From positions 1-64,000 of the forward strand of contig CAVRDP010000028.1 in NCBI GenBank assembly GCA_963719885.1: a stretch of DNA of 64,000 nt, in the 5' to 3' direction. The translations under genes and the position numbers were made by a program. The notes beneath the pieces are model-generated. The model saw only the letters and a program-made list of their open reading frames with translations, was not told the DNA's origin and ran no database searches. Below, piece by piece: positions 17,076 through 26,243 of the stretch; the stretch's first letter is position 1; the number at the start of each line of letters is the position of its first letter. This DNA comes from JANXQG01 sp963719885 (GTDB lineage Bacteria > Planctomycetota > Planctomycetia > Pirellulales > Thermoguttaceae).

Positions 17076-17214
17076 AAAGTAGCAGGCACCGGGCACCGAG
17101 GCGCAGCGTTGGTCGGTGTGCCGTCCGCCAGCCAGCGACAGCCGCTTTGTGTTGCTGAACGATTGCCGAAGCCTAGCTTTGGGCAGACGGCACACCGAGT
17201 GCGCCTGCTACTTT
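17076..17214. repeat. Palindromic element upstream of aroH
   Basis: Outer arms AAAGTAGCAGGC (17076-17087) and GCCTGCTACTTT (17203-17214) and inner arms GGTCGGTGTGCCGTC (17111) and GACGGCACACCGA (17186) are inverted. It ends 26 bases before the aroH start. Confidence 0.8.
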
Positions 17215-17240
17215 GGGGGGTTCGCCGAAGGAAGATCATT

Positions 17241-17678
17241 ATGCCGTGTCGAGGAGTTCGAGGGGCGACCGTCGCCGATGCCAATACCCGGGAGGATATT
17301 TTGCGGGCCACCCGCGAGCTCTTGGCCATGATGATCCGCCAGAACGGGATTCGGGCGGAAGATGTCGCCAGCGCCTTTTTTTCCACGACCTCAGACTTGA
17401 ACGCCGAATTCCCCGCCTTGGCCGCCCGGCAATTGGGCTGGTATGACGTGGCGTTGCTGTGCAATCACGAGTTGGACGTGCCCGGTTCCTTGCGCAACTG
17501 CATTCGCGTACTCATGCATTGGAATACGGAGACCCCTTCCAGCGATATCGTCCATGTCTATATCAAGGATGCAGCCCACTTGCGGCCCGACCGCACGCAG
17601 TTGCCCCCGGTCGATTGGGACGAACTGGAAGGCTGGATCCAGCAGCGGCTGGCGGATGCGAAAGCGGCAAAGCGGTAG
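17241..17678 (+). CDS. aroH: Chorismate mutase, AroH type
   Basis: The 145-residue monofunctional enzyme converts chorismate to prephenate on the way to phenylalanine and tyrosine. It matches the trimeric AroH class: CRGVRGATVADANTREDIL at the start, then FFSTTSDLNAEFPALAARQL near residue 45, CNHELDVPGSLRNCIRVL near 75, and the tail VYIKDAAHLRPD. The arginine in RGVRGA and the CIRVL arginine are the expected substrate contacts. The ATG at 17241 follows AAGGAAG. The longer open frame upstream runs through a palindrome and is not used. The gene stands alone. Confidence 0.9.
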   Translation: MPCRGVRGATVADANTREDILRATRELLAMMIRQNGIRAEDVASAFFSTTSDLNAEFPALAARQLGWYDVALLCNHELDVPGSLRNCIRVLMHWNTETPSSDIVHVYIKDAAHLRPDRTQLPPVDWDELEGWIQQRLADAKAAKR

Positions 17679-17693
17679 GCATCCGAAAAAAAA

Positions 17694-17813
17694 GGACAGA
17701 AAAATGAAGAGATGTGGTCGTCCATCTCTGCAAGCCGTTTCTAAACCTCCCCGCTCAGGCGTGACGCCTAGGCATCGGGCCCGGTCTTGAAACAGCTTTT
17801 CATTTTTCTGTCC
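17694..17813. repeat. Inverted repeat after aroH
   Basis: GGACAGAAAAATGAA (17694-17708) and TTCATTTTTCTGTCC (17799-17813) are perfect 15-base inverted arms, about 90 bases apart. It sits between convergent aroH and the Spy-like gene. Confidence 0.75.
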
Positions 17814-17874
17814 CGAGTGTCGCTGTCCAGCGGATCCTAGATTCCGTTGCGACTAGTCAGCACGACGGCCACGA

Positions 17875-18429
17875 TCACGCGCCGCGACTGCCGCCGCCGG
17901 ATCGCCCGCCACGGCCGGGCATGGATTCCCTGAGCTTCGTCTTTTGCTCGTCGGTGAGGACCGCCATGACCGCAGGACGCGCCTTTTCCATCAGCTCTCG
18001 GCCTTCCTTCGTCACCGGCTCCATGGCCTTCTTCTGATCGTCGGTGAGTTTCACCGCATCGCGAACTTTGCGGTAGGCATCGCGACGAGCATCCCCCGTG
18101 GCATCACGTGCAGCCTTCATTGCCTCATCAGCGCGGCCTGTCTTCTGCTCGGCGGTGAGGATATTCTCCGCCTTCTCGTGGATCGCCTTCAACTTGGGAC
18201 CATACTCCGTCTTCAGGGCCTCGATCTTCCCTTTCTGCTCCGCGGTAAGATCCAATTTCTGCACGGCGGTGGTCAGCCGCTCGAACATTCCAGCCGCGTC
18301 TCCGCCGCCAAAACCGCCACGTCCACGCCCGCGTCCGCAACCGGGTTGTTGCTGCGTGTCTTGGGCCAGGACCAGGCCCGCCATGAGTGAAACCAAAACC
18401 AAGGCAAACGTAAGTCTTGCCACCTTCAT
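17875..18429 (-). CDS. Exported Spy/CpxP-like LTxxQ protein
   Basis: The 184-residue protein starts with a signal peptide (KVARLTFALVLVSLMAGLVL, cleavage near AQD). A Gly/Arg-rich segment (GCGRGRGRGGFGGG) follows. The rest is helical, with three LTxxQ motifs: LTAEQKGKI, LTDDQKKAM and LTDEQKTKL. Spy and CpxP, which share this motif, are periplasmic chaperones or metal-stress sensors. The tail is again Gly/Arg-rich (MPGRGGRSGGGSRGA). The ATG at 18429 is chosen because the signal peptide begins there. A chaperone role is inferred from the motif only. Confidence 0.75.
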   Translation of the reverse strand: MKVARLTFALVLVSLMAGLVLAQDTQQQPGCGRGRGRGGFGGGDAAGMFERLTTAVQKLDLTAEQKGKIEALKTEYGPKLKAIHEKAENILTAEQKTGRADEAMKAARDATGDARRDAYRKVRDAVKLTDDQKKAMEPVTKEGRELMEKARPAVMAVLTDEQKTKLRESMPGRGGRSGGGSRGA

Positions 18430-18561
18430 GTTGATACTCCTCAATTCGAAAATGTGATGAAAAGAGAGTTCGCACAAATCCGGCCGGGGGAGATTCCCCG
18501 GCGGAAAGAACTCGCACCAACAATGAACCCCATGGCGGGCCGAAAGTTCCGCTGAACTTTT

Positions 18562-18860
18562 CTAAAACCCGACGCCAATTCTCAGGCCCGGTCCGCGGTA
18601 GCCCAAACTCACTCCGGGGGTGCCGTAGTAATAACAGGGGCCCGGCGCAACCGGCGGATAGACGGCGCAACGACCGGCGGATAGGTCGCATAGCCATAGA
18701 CGGGTGCAGGAGTTACCACCACGGTGGGGTATCCGCCATAGTAGTGCGGGCCGGCATATCCATAATGGTGATAATAATGGACCGGCCCATGGGCCAGCGA
18801 CGGGGCCGCCATCGCAAACAGCAATCCCAACGCAACGACAACAAGTGCCACGCTCTTCAT
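18562..18860 (-). CDS. Small exported His/Tyr-rich protein (one frame break)
   Basis: About 99 residues are inferred. The signal peptide is MKSVALVVVALGLLFAMAA, with cleavage near SLA. The mature part is rich in H, Y, G and P (VHYYHHYGYAGPHYYGGYP). A missing G near 18693 shifts the frame after YPPVVAP; the corrected end reads YPPVAPGPCYYYG, then SLGYRGPGLRIGVGF. Small Tyr/Gly-rich exported proteins with such ends are common in planctomycetes, with no known function. GGAGG lies seven bases before the ATG, so the start is well supported. Confidence 0.65.
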
Positions 18861-19207
18861 GATTTTCCTCCAAAACGACCCCCGGTGAGATAATATCCAA
18901 ATGTGCTGCTCAGCCGGCAGTAAATCGTGGGGGTCAGAACAATGGTGCCGGCCGAGCAGCAAACCACTCAATGGCACGTTTCGTGCCCGACTTGAATAGT
19001 TTGTTCATAAGAGGTTATTTGGTAAAGGGTTATTGCAATCAACACCCGTCCGGGCCAAGACCTCGCTCGGGAAAGTGTTGTCAATTCGATGGCGCTATGG
19101 CATCGGGATGACAACATCTGCAGTCAACCCCAGTTCCATTCCCCCTATGGTTGCTGTAAAACAAGAGCCCGGTGAAAGGGACTTTTCTAAACTTGCCTCC
19201 TGCAACC
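18861..19207. other. Intergenic region with an inverted repeat
   Basis: GCTGCTCAGCCGGCA (18905-18919) and TGCCGGCCGAGCAGC (18946-18960) are inverted arms with one mismatch, just upstream of the small exported-protein gene. They could be an operator or a transcript hairpin. No gene is seen in the rest. Confidence 0.5.
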
Positions 19208-19957
19208 ATGAACCGAGCCTTCTTGACCGCCCAATGGCGTTATTTGGCCATGCTCAACTATGCGATCGACCCCGCGCTGCTCCAACCGCTGCTGCCGCCG
19301 GGGACGGAACTCGATTCTTTCGACAACACGACATACTTGAGCATGGTCGGCTTCCGCTTCCTGCGGACCAAGGTGTTTGGTCTGGGCATCCCCTGGCACC
19401 GCGACTTCAAGGAGGTCAATCTCCGTTTCTACGTCCGCCGCCGCGTGGCCGACGGCTGGCGGCGGGGGGTGGCCTTCGTTGGCGAATTGGTGCCGCGCCG
19501 CGCGATCGCCTGGGTGGCCAGGACGCTCTACGGCGAGCCGTACGCGGCGCTGCCGATGGGCCATCGCATCGAGCATACCGCGGCATCGATCCACGTGGAG
19601 TATCGTTGGCAGCGCGGCGGCAAGTGGGAGTCGCTGGGCGTTTTGGGCCGCGGCGCACCGCAACCCTTGGTGGCCGGTTCCCACGAGGAGTTCATCGCCG
19701 AGCACTACTGGGGCTATACGGCCCGGCCCGGCGGCGGGCACCATGTCGGGCACCATGTACCCATGGTCGTGGTCGACGAGTACCAGGTCGAACATCCCCC
19801 TTGGCGGATCTGGTCCGGCACGGAGAGCTATTTGCACGCTGACATCTTGGCCCTTTACGGTCCGTTGTTCGTGGAGGCCCTTTCCGCCCGGCCCGTTTCG
19901 ACCCTCATCGCCAACGGCTCGGCGGTCACGGTGCGGTGCAAGTCGGAGATTGGCTGA
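19208..19957 (+). CDS. DUF2071 (YqjF-like) protein
   Basis: The 249-residue protein matches the DUF2071 family: FLTAQWRYLAMLNYAIDPAL at the start, LPPGTELDSFDNTTYLSMVG near 36, GIPWHRDFKEVNLRFYVRR near 70 and VEYRWQRGGKWESLGV near 135. The fold is related to acetoacetate decarboxylase, but the activity is unknown. A rep-B copy is inserted in frame near residue 177 and encodes GHHVGHHVPMVVVDEY. A GTG 12 codons upstream is an alternative start. It lies alone between the exported-protein genes and hicBA. Confidence 0.8.
   Translation: MNRAFLTAQWRYLAMLNYAIDPALLQPLLPPGTELDSFDNTTYLSMVGFRFLRTKVFGLGIPWHRDFKEVNLRFYVRRRVADGWRRGVAFVGELVPRRAIAWVARTLYGEPYAALPMGHRIEHTAASIHVEYRWQRGGKWESLGVLGRGAPQPLVAGSHEEFIAEHYWGYTARPGGGHHVGHHVPMVVVDEYQVEHPPWRIWSGTESYLHADILALYGPLFVEALSARPVSTLIANGSAVTVRCKSEIG
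19737..19776 (+). repeat. rep-B copy inside the DUF2071 gene
   Basis: GGGCACCATGTCGGGCACCA, then TGTACCCATGGTCGTGGTCG. The GGGCACCATG half is doubled, as it is at 32283 and 36171. Confidence 0.8.
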
Positions 19958-20010
19958 TATAATAAAGGCATGTCGTGGATCAGATTCCCGTCTTTTCAGA
20001 AGGTGACGCA

Positions 20011-20226
20011 ATGGCTGCAAAATATACTGCGGTAGTCCAACAACATGGAGAGTGGTGGATTGGATGGGTTGAGGAAGTCCCGGGGGTCAACTCCCAAGGG
20101 ACGACTCGCGCGGAACTGTTGGACAATCTCCGCGATGCCCTGGACGAAGCGCTCGAAATGAACCGCCAGCAGGCCCGTGCGGCGGCCGTAGCAGGCCACT
20201 TCGAGGAAGTGGAGTTGGTGCCGTGA
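20011..20226 (+). CDS. hicB: HicB-family antitoxin
   Basis: The 71-residue protein has the HicB fold: KYTAVVQQHGEWWIGWVEEV, PGVNSQGTTRAELLDNLRDA and LDEALEMNRQQ. HicB neutralises the HicA mRNA interferase and usually represses its own operon. The ATG at 20011 is preceded by GAAGGTG. It overlaps hicA by four bases. Its C terminus is short and has no obvious separate DNA-binding domain. Confidence 0.85.
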   Translation: MAAKYTAVVQQHGEWWIGWVEEVPGVNSQGTTRAELLDNLRDALDEALEMNRQQARAAAVAGHFEEVELVP

Positions 20227-20407
20227 AACGGCGCGAATTGATTCGCCATCTTCAGCAATGCGGCTGTGTGTTGGCAAGAGAAGGGCGTCGCCACTCATGG
20301 TGGGGGAACCCCGTAAACGATCGTCGATCGGCTGTCCCGCGCCACAGCGAGATCCCGGACCCTCTGCGCGCAAAATCTGTAGAGATTTGGGAATCGCCGA
20401 AATCTAG
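20223..20407 (+). CDS. hicA: HicA-family toxin (one frame break)
   Basis: This small double-stranded-RNA-binding mRNA interferase has about 61 residues. It starts at GTG with KRRELIRHLQQCGCVLAREG, and the catalytic histidine lies in GRRHSWWGNP; SAVPRHSEI follows. A missing G near 20373 (CTGCGCGC for CTGGCGCGC) breaks the frame. The corrected end reads LARKICRDLGIAEI and stops at 20407, as in normal HicA proteins. If the break is real the toxin is dead; if it is a sequence error the pair is intact. It overlaps hicB. Confidence 0.8.
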
Positions 20408-20639
20408 CCTGCATTTTCTTTTCCCCTATTTTCTTCTTCTTTGCGGCTTGGCGCCTTTGCGTGAAATTCCCGCCCGTTGGACCCTGGTTGCTCTCTCGGC
20501 CCCCCGTTCTGGACTTCAGGCATCGGGGAATAAGTGCCGGCAATTATCGAGAATCTTCTCGGGCGGGCATTGTTTTCTGTAACAAACCGGCGTCGAGCCC
20601 GTTATCTTCTTGGCAGCACGCTGGCGAAAAGGATTTTTT
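20408..20639. other. Intergenic region before the sigma factor
   Basis: No gene is seen. TTTGCGGCTTGGCGCCTTTG, then CGTGAAAT, looks like another dispersed repeat. It also holds the candidate promoter at 20578-20606. Confidence 0.4.
20578..20606 (+). promoter_or_regulatory. Candidate ECF-type promoter of the sigma gene
   Basis: TGTAACAA and CGTTATC are spaced about 14 bases apart, like the AAC / CGT-type boxes of ECF sigma factors. It lies 34 bases upstream of the sigma factor start, so autoregulation is possible. Confidence 0.3.
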
Positions 20640-21152
20640 ATGCTCAATCCGGGTACGCGACGGCAGTGGGTGCTTGCGGTCCTGGATCGCTTCGAGGCAC
20701 CGTTGGTGCGCTATGCGGTTCGGCTTTTGGGCGATGGAGATTCGGCCCGCGAGGCCGTGCAGCACGCCTTTTTGCAGCTTTGCGAGCGCACGGCGGAGGA
20801 GTTCAGCAAGGGTGGCGAGGCCCCCTGGCTCTTTCGGGTTTGCCGCAACAAGGCCATGGATTTGATCCGCCTGCGGCAGCGGCACACAGGTCAGAGCGAG
20901 GCCGGCCTGGCTGCGCTCGTCGGCCGTGAACCCGACCCGGCGGAACAGGCCGAGCGGCAGGATCTCTGCGGCGAGTTGGCCCGACGAATGGCGCAACTCC
21001 CGGCGGGCCAGCGCGAGGCCATCGATCTTTGGTGCGAAGGGTTTTCCTATCGACAGATATCCGAGATCGCCGGCCAGAGCGAGGGCAATGTCCGCGTGCT
21101 GGTCCATCGTGCGATCAAGCAGTTGAGACAGGATATGAAGGTAACGGTGTGA
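20640..21152 (+). CDS. ECF-type RNA polymerase sigma factor
   Basis: The 170-residue protein has region 2 (YAVRLLGDGDSAREAVQHAF, then EAPWLFRVCRNKAMDLIR) and region 4 (LARRMAQLPAGQREAIDLWC and FSYRQISEIAGQSEGNVRVL). The helix-turn-helix SYRQISEIAGQSEGNVRVLV would read the -35 box. The ATG at 20640 follows AAAAGGA. The next gene on the same strand, 361 bases on, encodes a membrane VIT/vWA protein with an anti-sigma-like N terminus. I infer that the two form a signalling pair. Confidence 0.88.
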   Translation: MLNPGTRRQWVLAVLDRFEAPLVRYAVRLLGDGDSAREAVQHAFLQLCERTAEEFSKGGEAPWLFRVCRNKAMDLIRLRQRHTGQSEAGLAALVGREPDPAEQAERQDLCGELARRMAQLPAGQREAIDLWCEGFSYRQISEIAGQSEGNVRVLVHRAIKQLRQDMKVTV

Positions 21153-21513
21153 ATTTTGGAAGCCTGCCACGACCCCATCCACCTTGCGTGGATGGTGAAG
21201 TAGGTTGATAAGCTAAGGCAGACCGGCGAAAAGCTTAGACCCCATCCGGCTTGCCCGGATGGTGAATCAGGTTGAAAGGCTATATAAGGCGTGACCGCTA
21301 GGATCTCCATGGACCTAGCACCGCAAGGTCGCGTGGGTGAAGCAGGTTGTCCGGCTACCGTGAGCACGCTGTAGCTGGGCAACCTGATTCACCATCCAGA
21401 CAAGCTGGATGGGGTCTTGCTTAGTGGGGTTGTTGCCTTAGCTGTTCAACCTTCTTCACCATCCGGGCAAGCCGGATGGGGTCGGGCAGAACATTTGAAA
21501 ACGAGGCCCGATC
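21153..21513. repeat. Four-copy hairpin array, two direct and two inverted
   Basis: Copies 1 and 2 (21171-21210, 21238-21275) read GACCCCATCCGGCTTGCCCG, then GATGGTGAATCAGGTTG, with variants. Copies 3 and 4 (21379-21416, 21447-21483) are the same unit inverted. Each holds a CATCCxxCTTGxxxGGATG hairpin. The array fills the gap between the sigma factor and its neighbour, so the message between them would fold heavily. Confidence 0.85.
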
Positions 21514-24500
21514 ATGACAACGAATCACGAACACGACGGTGAAGACGAAATTCAGGCGGCACGGCGCACGGCCCACGCCCTGGGGCAGACCGAAGGGGCG
21601 GAACAGGTGGAGGTGGCGGCCGAAATGGCGGCGTCGCCGCAGGTCTACCAGGAGGTCGAGGCGGTCGAGGCCCTGGCGGCCCGGCTGAAGAAAGCGGCCG
21701 GCGAGGCCCCGCAGCCCGAGCCTTCGCCCGCATTGCGCGAGGCCATCGAGCGGCGTTTGGCCGAGATCGAGCCGGCTGCCGGCCGTGCCGCCACGCAAGT
21801 CCCGGCCCGGCCGTGGTGGCAGAGCCGCATGATGGCTCTCGCCTTGACCGCGGCCTGTCTTGTGGCCCTCGCCGTGCCGATTGTGTGGTCGACGAATTTA
21901 CTCGGGCTGCGAGAGCCGCAGAATCTGGCAAGACAATCACCCCGCGAAGTTATGGACGCCCCTGACAAGACGCTTCAAGAGGGGCTAAACGTTGTCGTTC
22001 GGGGCACCCCGAAGACCAGCGCTAACGCGAGTCTTAGTCTGCTGGAACAATTAAACCGCAAGGATGATATTGGCGAAATCGAAGATTCGCCACCGGCGGA
22101 AATGGATGTCGACCCCACGCTGGCAAGGCCCGGCAAGGCAGCCCAGGAGGCAGAGTATAACGACGAAAGCAAGGAATTCAACCAAAAAGGTGGTGGAAGC
22201 GCCGCCGCCGGCAGGCCAGAGGCCCGCGGTCGTTTGGGCGCGATGGCTTTCGGACCCAGCCCAAAGCTCGCCGGTTCGCCGGGGATTGGAATGGGGTTGG
22301 GGACGGGCTCAGCTTCCGGCACAAACGGTGATAGCACCCGAGCCGGCGATGGCCACGTGGTTTATGACGATCCTGTTGGCCTACGCGAAGACGCAGTTCG
22401 CCATAGGCATGTTGTCGTCGACGATCGTGCTGGTGGCCGACACGACTACGATGGTCGCGATGTGGTCGTACGCCACAGGGACGTAATGGACGATGACGAG
22501 GCGGTCGTCCATCATCATGGTCATCATGGCGGAGGCGGCAGCGGTGGCGGCGGCTACGGTGGCGGCGGCGGTGGTGACAGCAGCGGGCCGGCTGACCATA
22601 GCGCTCGCACCGACCACGGCCGTCCGCGCCTAGGCCTAAGCGGCAGCATGCACGATGCCCTTGCAAACGCAGTTGATGACGCTCGTGGTACGACGGGCCT
22701 AACGAAATCCGGCAGTGGCACAGTGGTCGTCAGCGGCGCTAACAACTACTCAGGTGGCACGACGGTCAACGCCGGAAAACTGGAAACCAATGTTGGTCTT
22801 GGCGACGGCAGTGATGACACCATGAAAGCAAGGGGGTCTTATCCCGTAAACGTGGAGCGTGAATTGAACGCGGAACTTAAGAGGGCGGAAGACGAGTATG
22901 CGACGGGGAAAGATGCATCGGGGAAAGAACTGACTGCGGAGGAAAGGAAAGTAGCCGCCGAGCAAATTGGGGCTATGAAGCAGGAAGCCGCGGCGCACCA
23001 CGTTCACGGAGAAAACCCTGATGAAGTTGCTCGTGGTATCTCGAACAAAGTAGTTTACCCCGATGCCCAAAAATCCTCCCGACCTCCTCAAAAGCCCCTG
23101 GAAACCTGGAAGCCGGCCCACGTCGTCCCCAACTCGTCACGCCTGATGGTCGGCGAGAGGGAAGAACTGCCGTTGAAGGGCATGCAGGTCGATGTCCGCG
23201 TGGACGGTTTTCGGGCACGCGTGCTGATCGACTTGTATTACTTCAACGACCGCCCGCAACAGCTCGAGGGCAATTTCCAGTTGCGGCTGCCGGACGAGGC
23301 CTCGCCCTATTTCTTCGCCTTCGGCCGCACCGTCTACCAGGCCCCGCAGGTCACGACCGCCGACTCGATGTTCTTCAAGCCGCAACAGGTTTCGCAGGGC
23401 GATACCACGCCGGAGAAGATCCTCGCCCTCCGCGGCGCCAGTTGGGAACAACCCAAGGTGGCCCGCATGGTGCCCAGGGAAAAGGCCGCCCTGGCCTACC
23501 GCGATATGGTCCGCCGCCGTATCGATCCGGCCCTGGTCGAATGGTCCGGGGCGGGCGTGTTCCAGTGTCGCGTCTTCCCCCTGGCCCCGCACTCGCTGCA
23601 CCGCGTGACGATCGGCTACGACGTCGATCTCTTGCGAGTGGGCGACGACCTGGAACTGCGGCTCGACCTGCCCGGCCAGACCCCGGCGACGATCGTCGAT
23701 CTGAACATCGCGGCCAGCGACGCCCGGCAAGTCAGCCTCGACGCCCCGGCTACGACCTCGGCCGATGGGCAGCGGTTAAGCTACCGTTTGATCGATCCCA
23801 AGGATTCGCCGCTGGCCGTGCGGTTGCGGAAGCCGGGCACGCAAATGCTCACCGGGAACGACGAGGCGACGGGCAGTTATTTCGCCACCCGCGTCGGCCT
23901 CACGCTGCCCGAGACACCGTCGGTCGATCGCGCCAAGCAGGCCATTTTCCTCGTCGACACGTCGCTTACGCCGGCCCGCAGTTCCCGCTGTGGACCAAAC
24001 TGCTGCGGGCCACGCTGGAAAACAATCGCGACAGCATCCGGGAATTCGCGGTCGTTTTCTTTAACGTGGAGACCTTCTGGTGGCAGGAGAAGTTTGTGGC
24101 CAACACGCCGGAGAACGTCGACGCACTGCTGGACTATTCCGATGGCCTAGCCTTGGAAGGGGCGACCGATCTGGGCCGCGCGCTCAAGGAAGCGGCCTCG
24201 CCCGGATGGTTGAAGAAGGCGAACGGGCCGTCCCCCGATCTGTTCCTGCTCAGCGACGGCGCCGCAACGTGGGGCGAAGATCGATGGGCGCTGCTGGCAA
24301 ACGCCCTCACCCCCGGCCCCTCTCCCGCGACGGGAGAGGGGAGCAAGACGCCCGGCCCCTCTTCCAAAGGGCGAGGGGAGAGTGCGCTGTTCGCCTATCG
24401 CACCGGGCTGGCCGGCGGCGACCCGCGGTTGCTGGCCTACCTGGCCGAGCAGACGGGCGGGGCGGTCTTTTCCCTCGTTGGCGAGGCGGAGATCGCCTCG

Positions 24501-26076
24501 GCCTCGGTGGCCCATCGCAATCGCCCCTGGCGGCTGACCGGCGTTGAAATGGCCGGCGGACATGATTTGCTCGTCGCCGGACGGCCGCAGTATGTCTTCC
24601 CTGGCCAGCAGTTGCTGGTGGTGGGAAGACTGGAAACTGTAGGGAACGCCCTCCGTGGCGTTCCAGAAGGAAGGAACGCCACGGAGGGCGTTCCCTACAG
24701 CCGTGACACAACGCTAACCTTCACCCTGCAACAAGGCAAGGCCACGCAGACCATCACCGTCAAGCCGAATCATTTTCTCACCTCGGAACTGGCGGCGCGG
24801 ACCTTTGGCCAGGTGGCGACGAGCCAGTTGGAAGACGTGTCAAGCGCGGCCGCCTCCGCCGAACCGGTGGCTACGGCCTACGCTCGGCACTTCCGCGTGA
24901 CGGGCCGGACCTGCTCGCTCTTGATGCTCGAATCGGAGCAAGACTACGCCCGCTTCAACATCAAGCCGGAGGAAGATAGTTTTGTCGTCAAAGACCGGCC
25001 TGCCGATCCGATCGTCGCCAAGACCGTGGCCGAGGTAACTGCGGCTATGGGCGATCCCAAGGCGAATTTCCTGGCCTGGTATCGCCGGGTCCGGGCGTCG
25101 TCGGAGGTCCATTTCGATCTGCCGGCCTCGCTGGATGTCGCCTTGGACGGCCTGCCGGCCGAGACCTTCGCGGTGACGGCGCCGCCGCTGCAATGCAAGC
25201 TGCGGCTCCGCAAGGATCTGCCCGAGAACCTGCGGCAGCCCTGGCAGTCGGGCCTGCCGGATTACGAAACGCTGGCCGCCGAGGCCGAGCGGCGGTTGGC
25301 GGCATACAGTGCCGACGACGCCTTGCGAGGGCTCAGCTCGCTGGTCGAAGATCGGCCGGGCGACGCGGCCCTGGCCCGGGATTTGGCCTTCTCGGCTATC
25401 GACTGGCAGCGGCCCGGCGAGGCCTATCACCTCTTGCGACGGGCCGGCGCGGCCCGGACCTTCGAGCCGATCACGTTCCACGCCATGGCCCATTGCCTGG
25501 AGCTTATGGGCCGGGCCGACCTGGCGATCATCTATTATGAGCTGGCCTGCGGAGGGCAGTGGGACGGCCGCTTCGGCGACATCCACAACATCGCCCATTT
25601 GGACTATCTGCGTTTCCTCCGCCGCGTGACCGACGGCCGCCTGAAAGCCACGCTGGCCGACTATGCCAAGGCCCGCATGGCCACGCTTGCCGGCATGCAG
25701 CTTCGCGACACGGCCGACGTGGCCGCACTGATCTTCTGGAACACCGACGGCACGGACGTCGATTTGCACGTGATCGAGCCCAGCGGCGAGGAGTGTTTCT
25801 ATCAGCACACGCAGACGGCCAGCGGCGGGCACATCAGCCGCGACGTGACGACCGGCTACGGCCCCGAGCTGTACTTGTTGCCCAACGCCCCGGCGGGCAA
25901 TTATCGCGATCAGCGCCCACTACTTTGCCACCGACGCCAATCGGGCCAGCACGCGAACGAAAGTTTTCGCCTTGATCTATGAAGGCTGGGGGACGAAGGA
26001 TGAAAAGGTGACGGTCAAGGCCCTGGCGCTGACCGGGCGGAGCGAAAATCACGAATTGGCGACGGTGAAGAGGTAA
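21514..26076 (+). CDS. VIT/vWA/DUF2135 membrane protein with anti-sigma-like N terminus (two frame breaks)
   Basis: About 1520 residues are inferred. Residues 1-70 (AHALGQTEGAEQVEVAAEMA, VEALAARLKKA) resemble N termini of planctomycete anti-sigma proteins. One membrane helix follows near 105-125 (MMALALTAACLVALAVPIVW). The outer part has a Gly-rich stretch, one autotransporter-type repeat near 395-425 (SGANNYSGGTTVNAGKLE), a VIT domain near 540-660 (VDVRVDGFRARVLIDLYYFN), a vWA domain from about 808 (AIFLVDTSL, LEGATDLGRAL) and a DUF2135 domain near 1390-1470 (FWNTDGTDVDLHVIEPSGEE). Frame breaks lie near 23970 and 25909, and the corrected end is ENHELATVKR. rep-A and rep-E elements are inserted in the vWA region. 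It probably senses something outside and controls the upstream sigma factor. Confidence 0.8.
24304..24382. repeat. Two rep-A copies inside the VIT/vWA gene
   Basis: CCCTCACCCCCGGCCCCTCT, then CCCGCGACGGGAGAGGGGAG, is followed by a second copy starting CCCGGCCCCTCTTCC. They encode LTPGPSPATGEGSKTPGPSS in frame. Confidence 0.85.
24638..24699. repeat. rep-E palindrome inside the VIT/vWA gene
   Basis: Perfect 27-base arms (24638-24664 and 24673-24699) begin TGTAGGGAACGCCCTCC and flank an 8-base loop. In frame they encode GNALRGVPEGRNATEGVPYS. Confidence 0.9.
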
Positions 26077-26137
26077 GGCAAACTTTTTACCGAAAAATGC
26101 CCGTGAGTACAGGGGGGGCAGAAAAATAGAAGAAATA

Positions 26138-26223
26138 GAGAACCACGAAACACACGAAACACACGAAAGGTTCTTCAGCCCATGTCTCATTCTTTCGTGT
26201 GGTTCGTGTATTTCGTGGTTCTC
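26138..26223. repeat. Inverted ACCACGAAACACACGAA element
   Basis: GAGAACCACGAAA (26138-26150) and TTTCGTGGTTCTC (26211-26223) are inverted arms; further ACACACGAAA units lie inside. It separates two convergent genes and could act as a bidirectional terminator. Confidence 0.75.
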
Positions 26224-26243
26224 CTCCTCTGTGTGACGGTTGG

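Larger units (their letters stand above)
16735..17240. other. Intergenic region between the fab operon and aroH
   Basis: It holds the fab promoter (16870-16898) and the palindrome at 17076-17214. The rest shows no protein-like frame. Confidence 0.6.

Noticed and set aside
21171..21483. A possible CRISPR array in the four-unit hairpin region.
   Set aside because: Units are in opposite orientations with unequal spacing and related inter-unit sequence.
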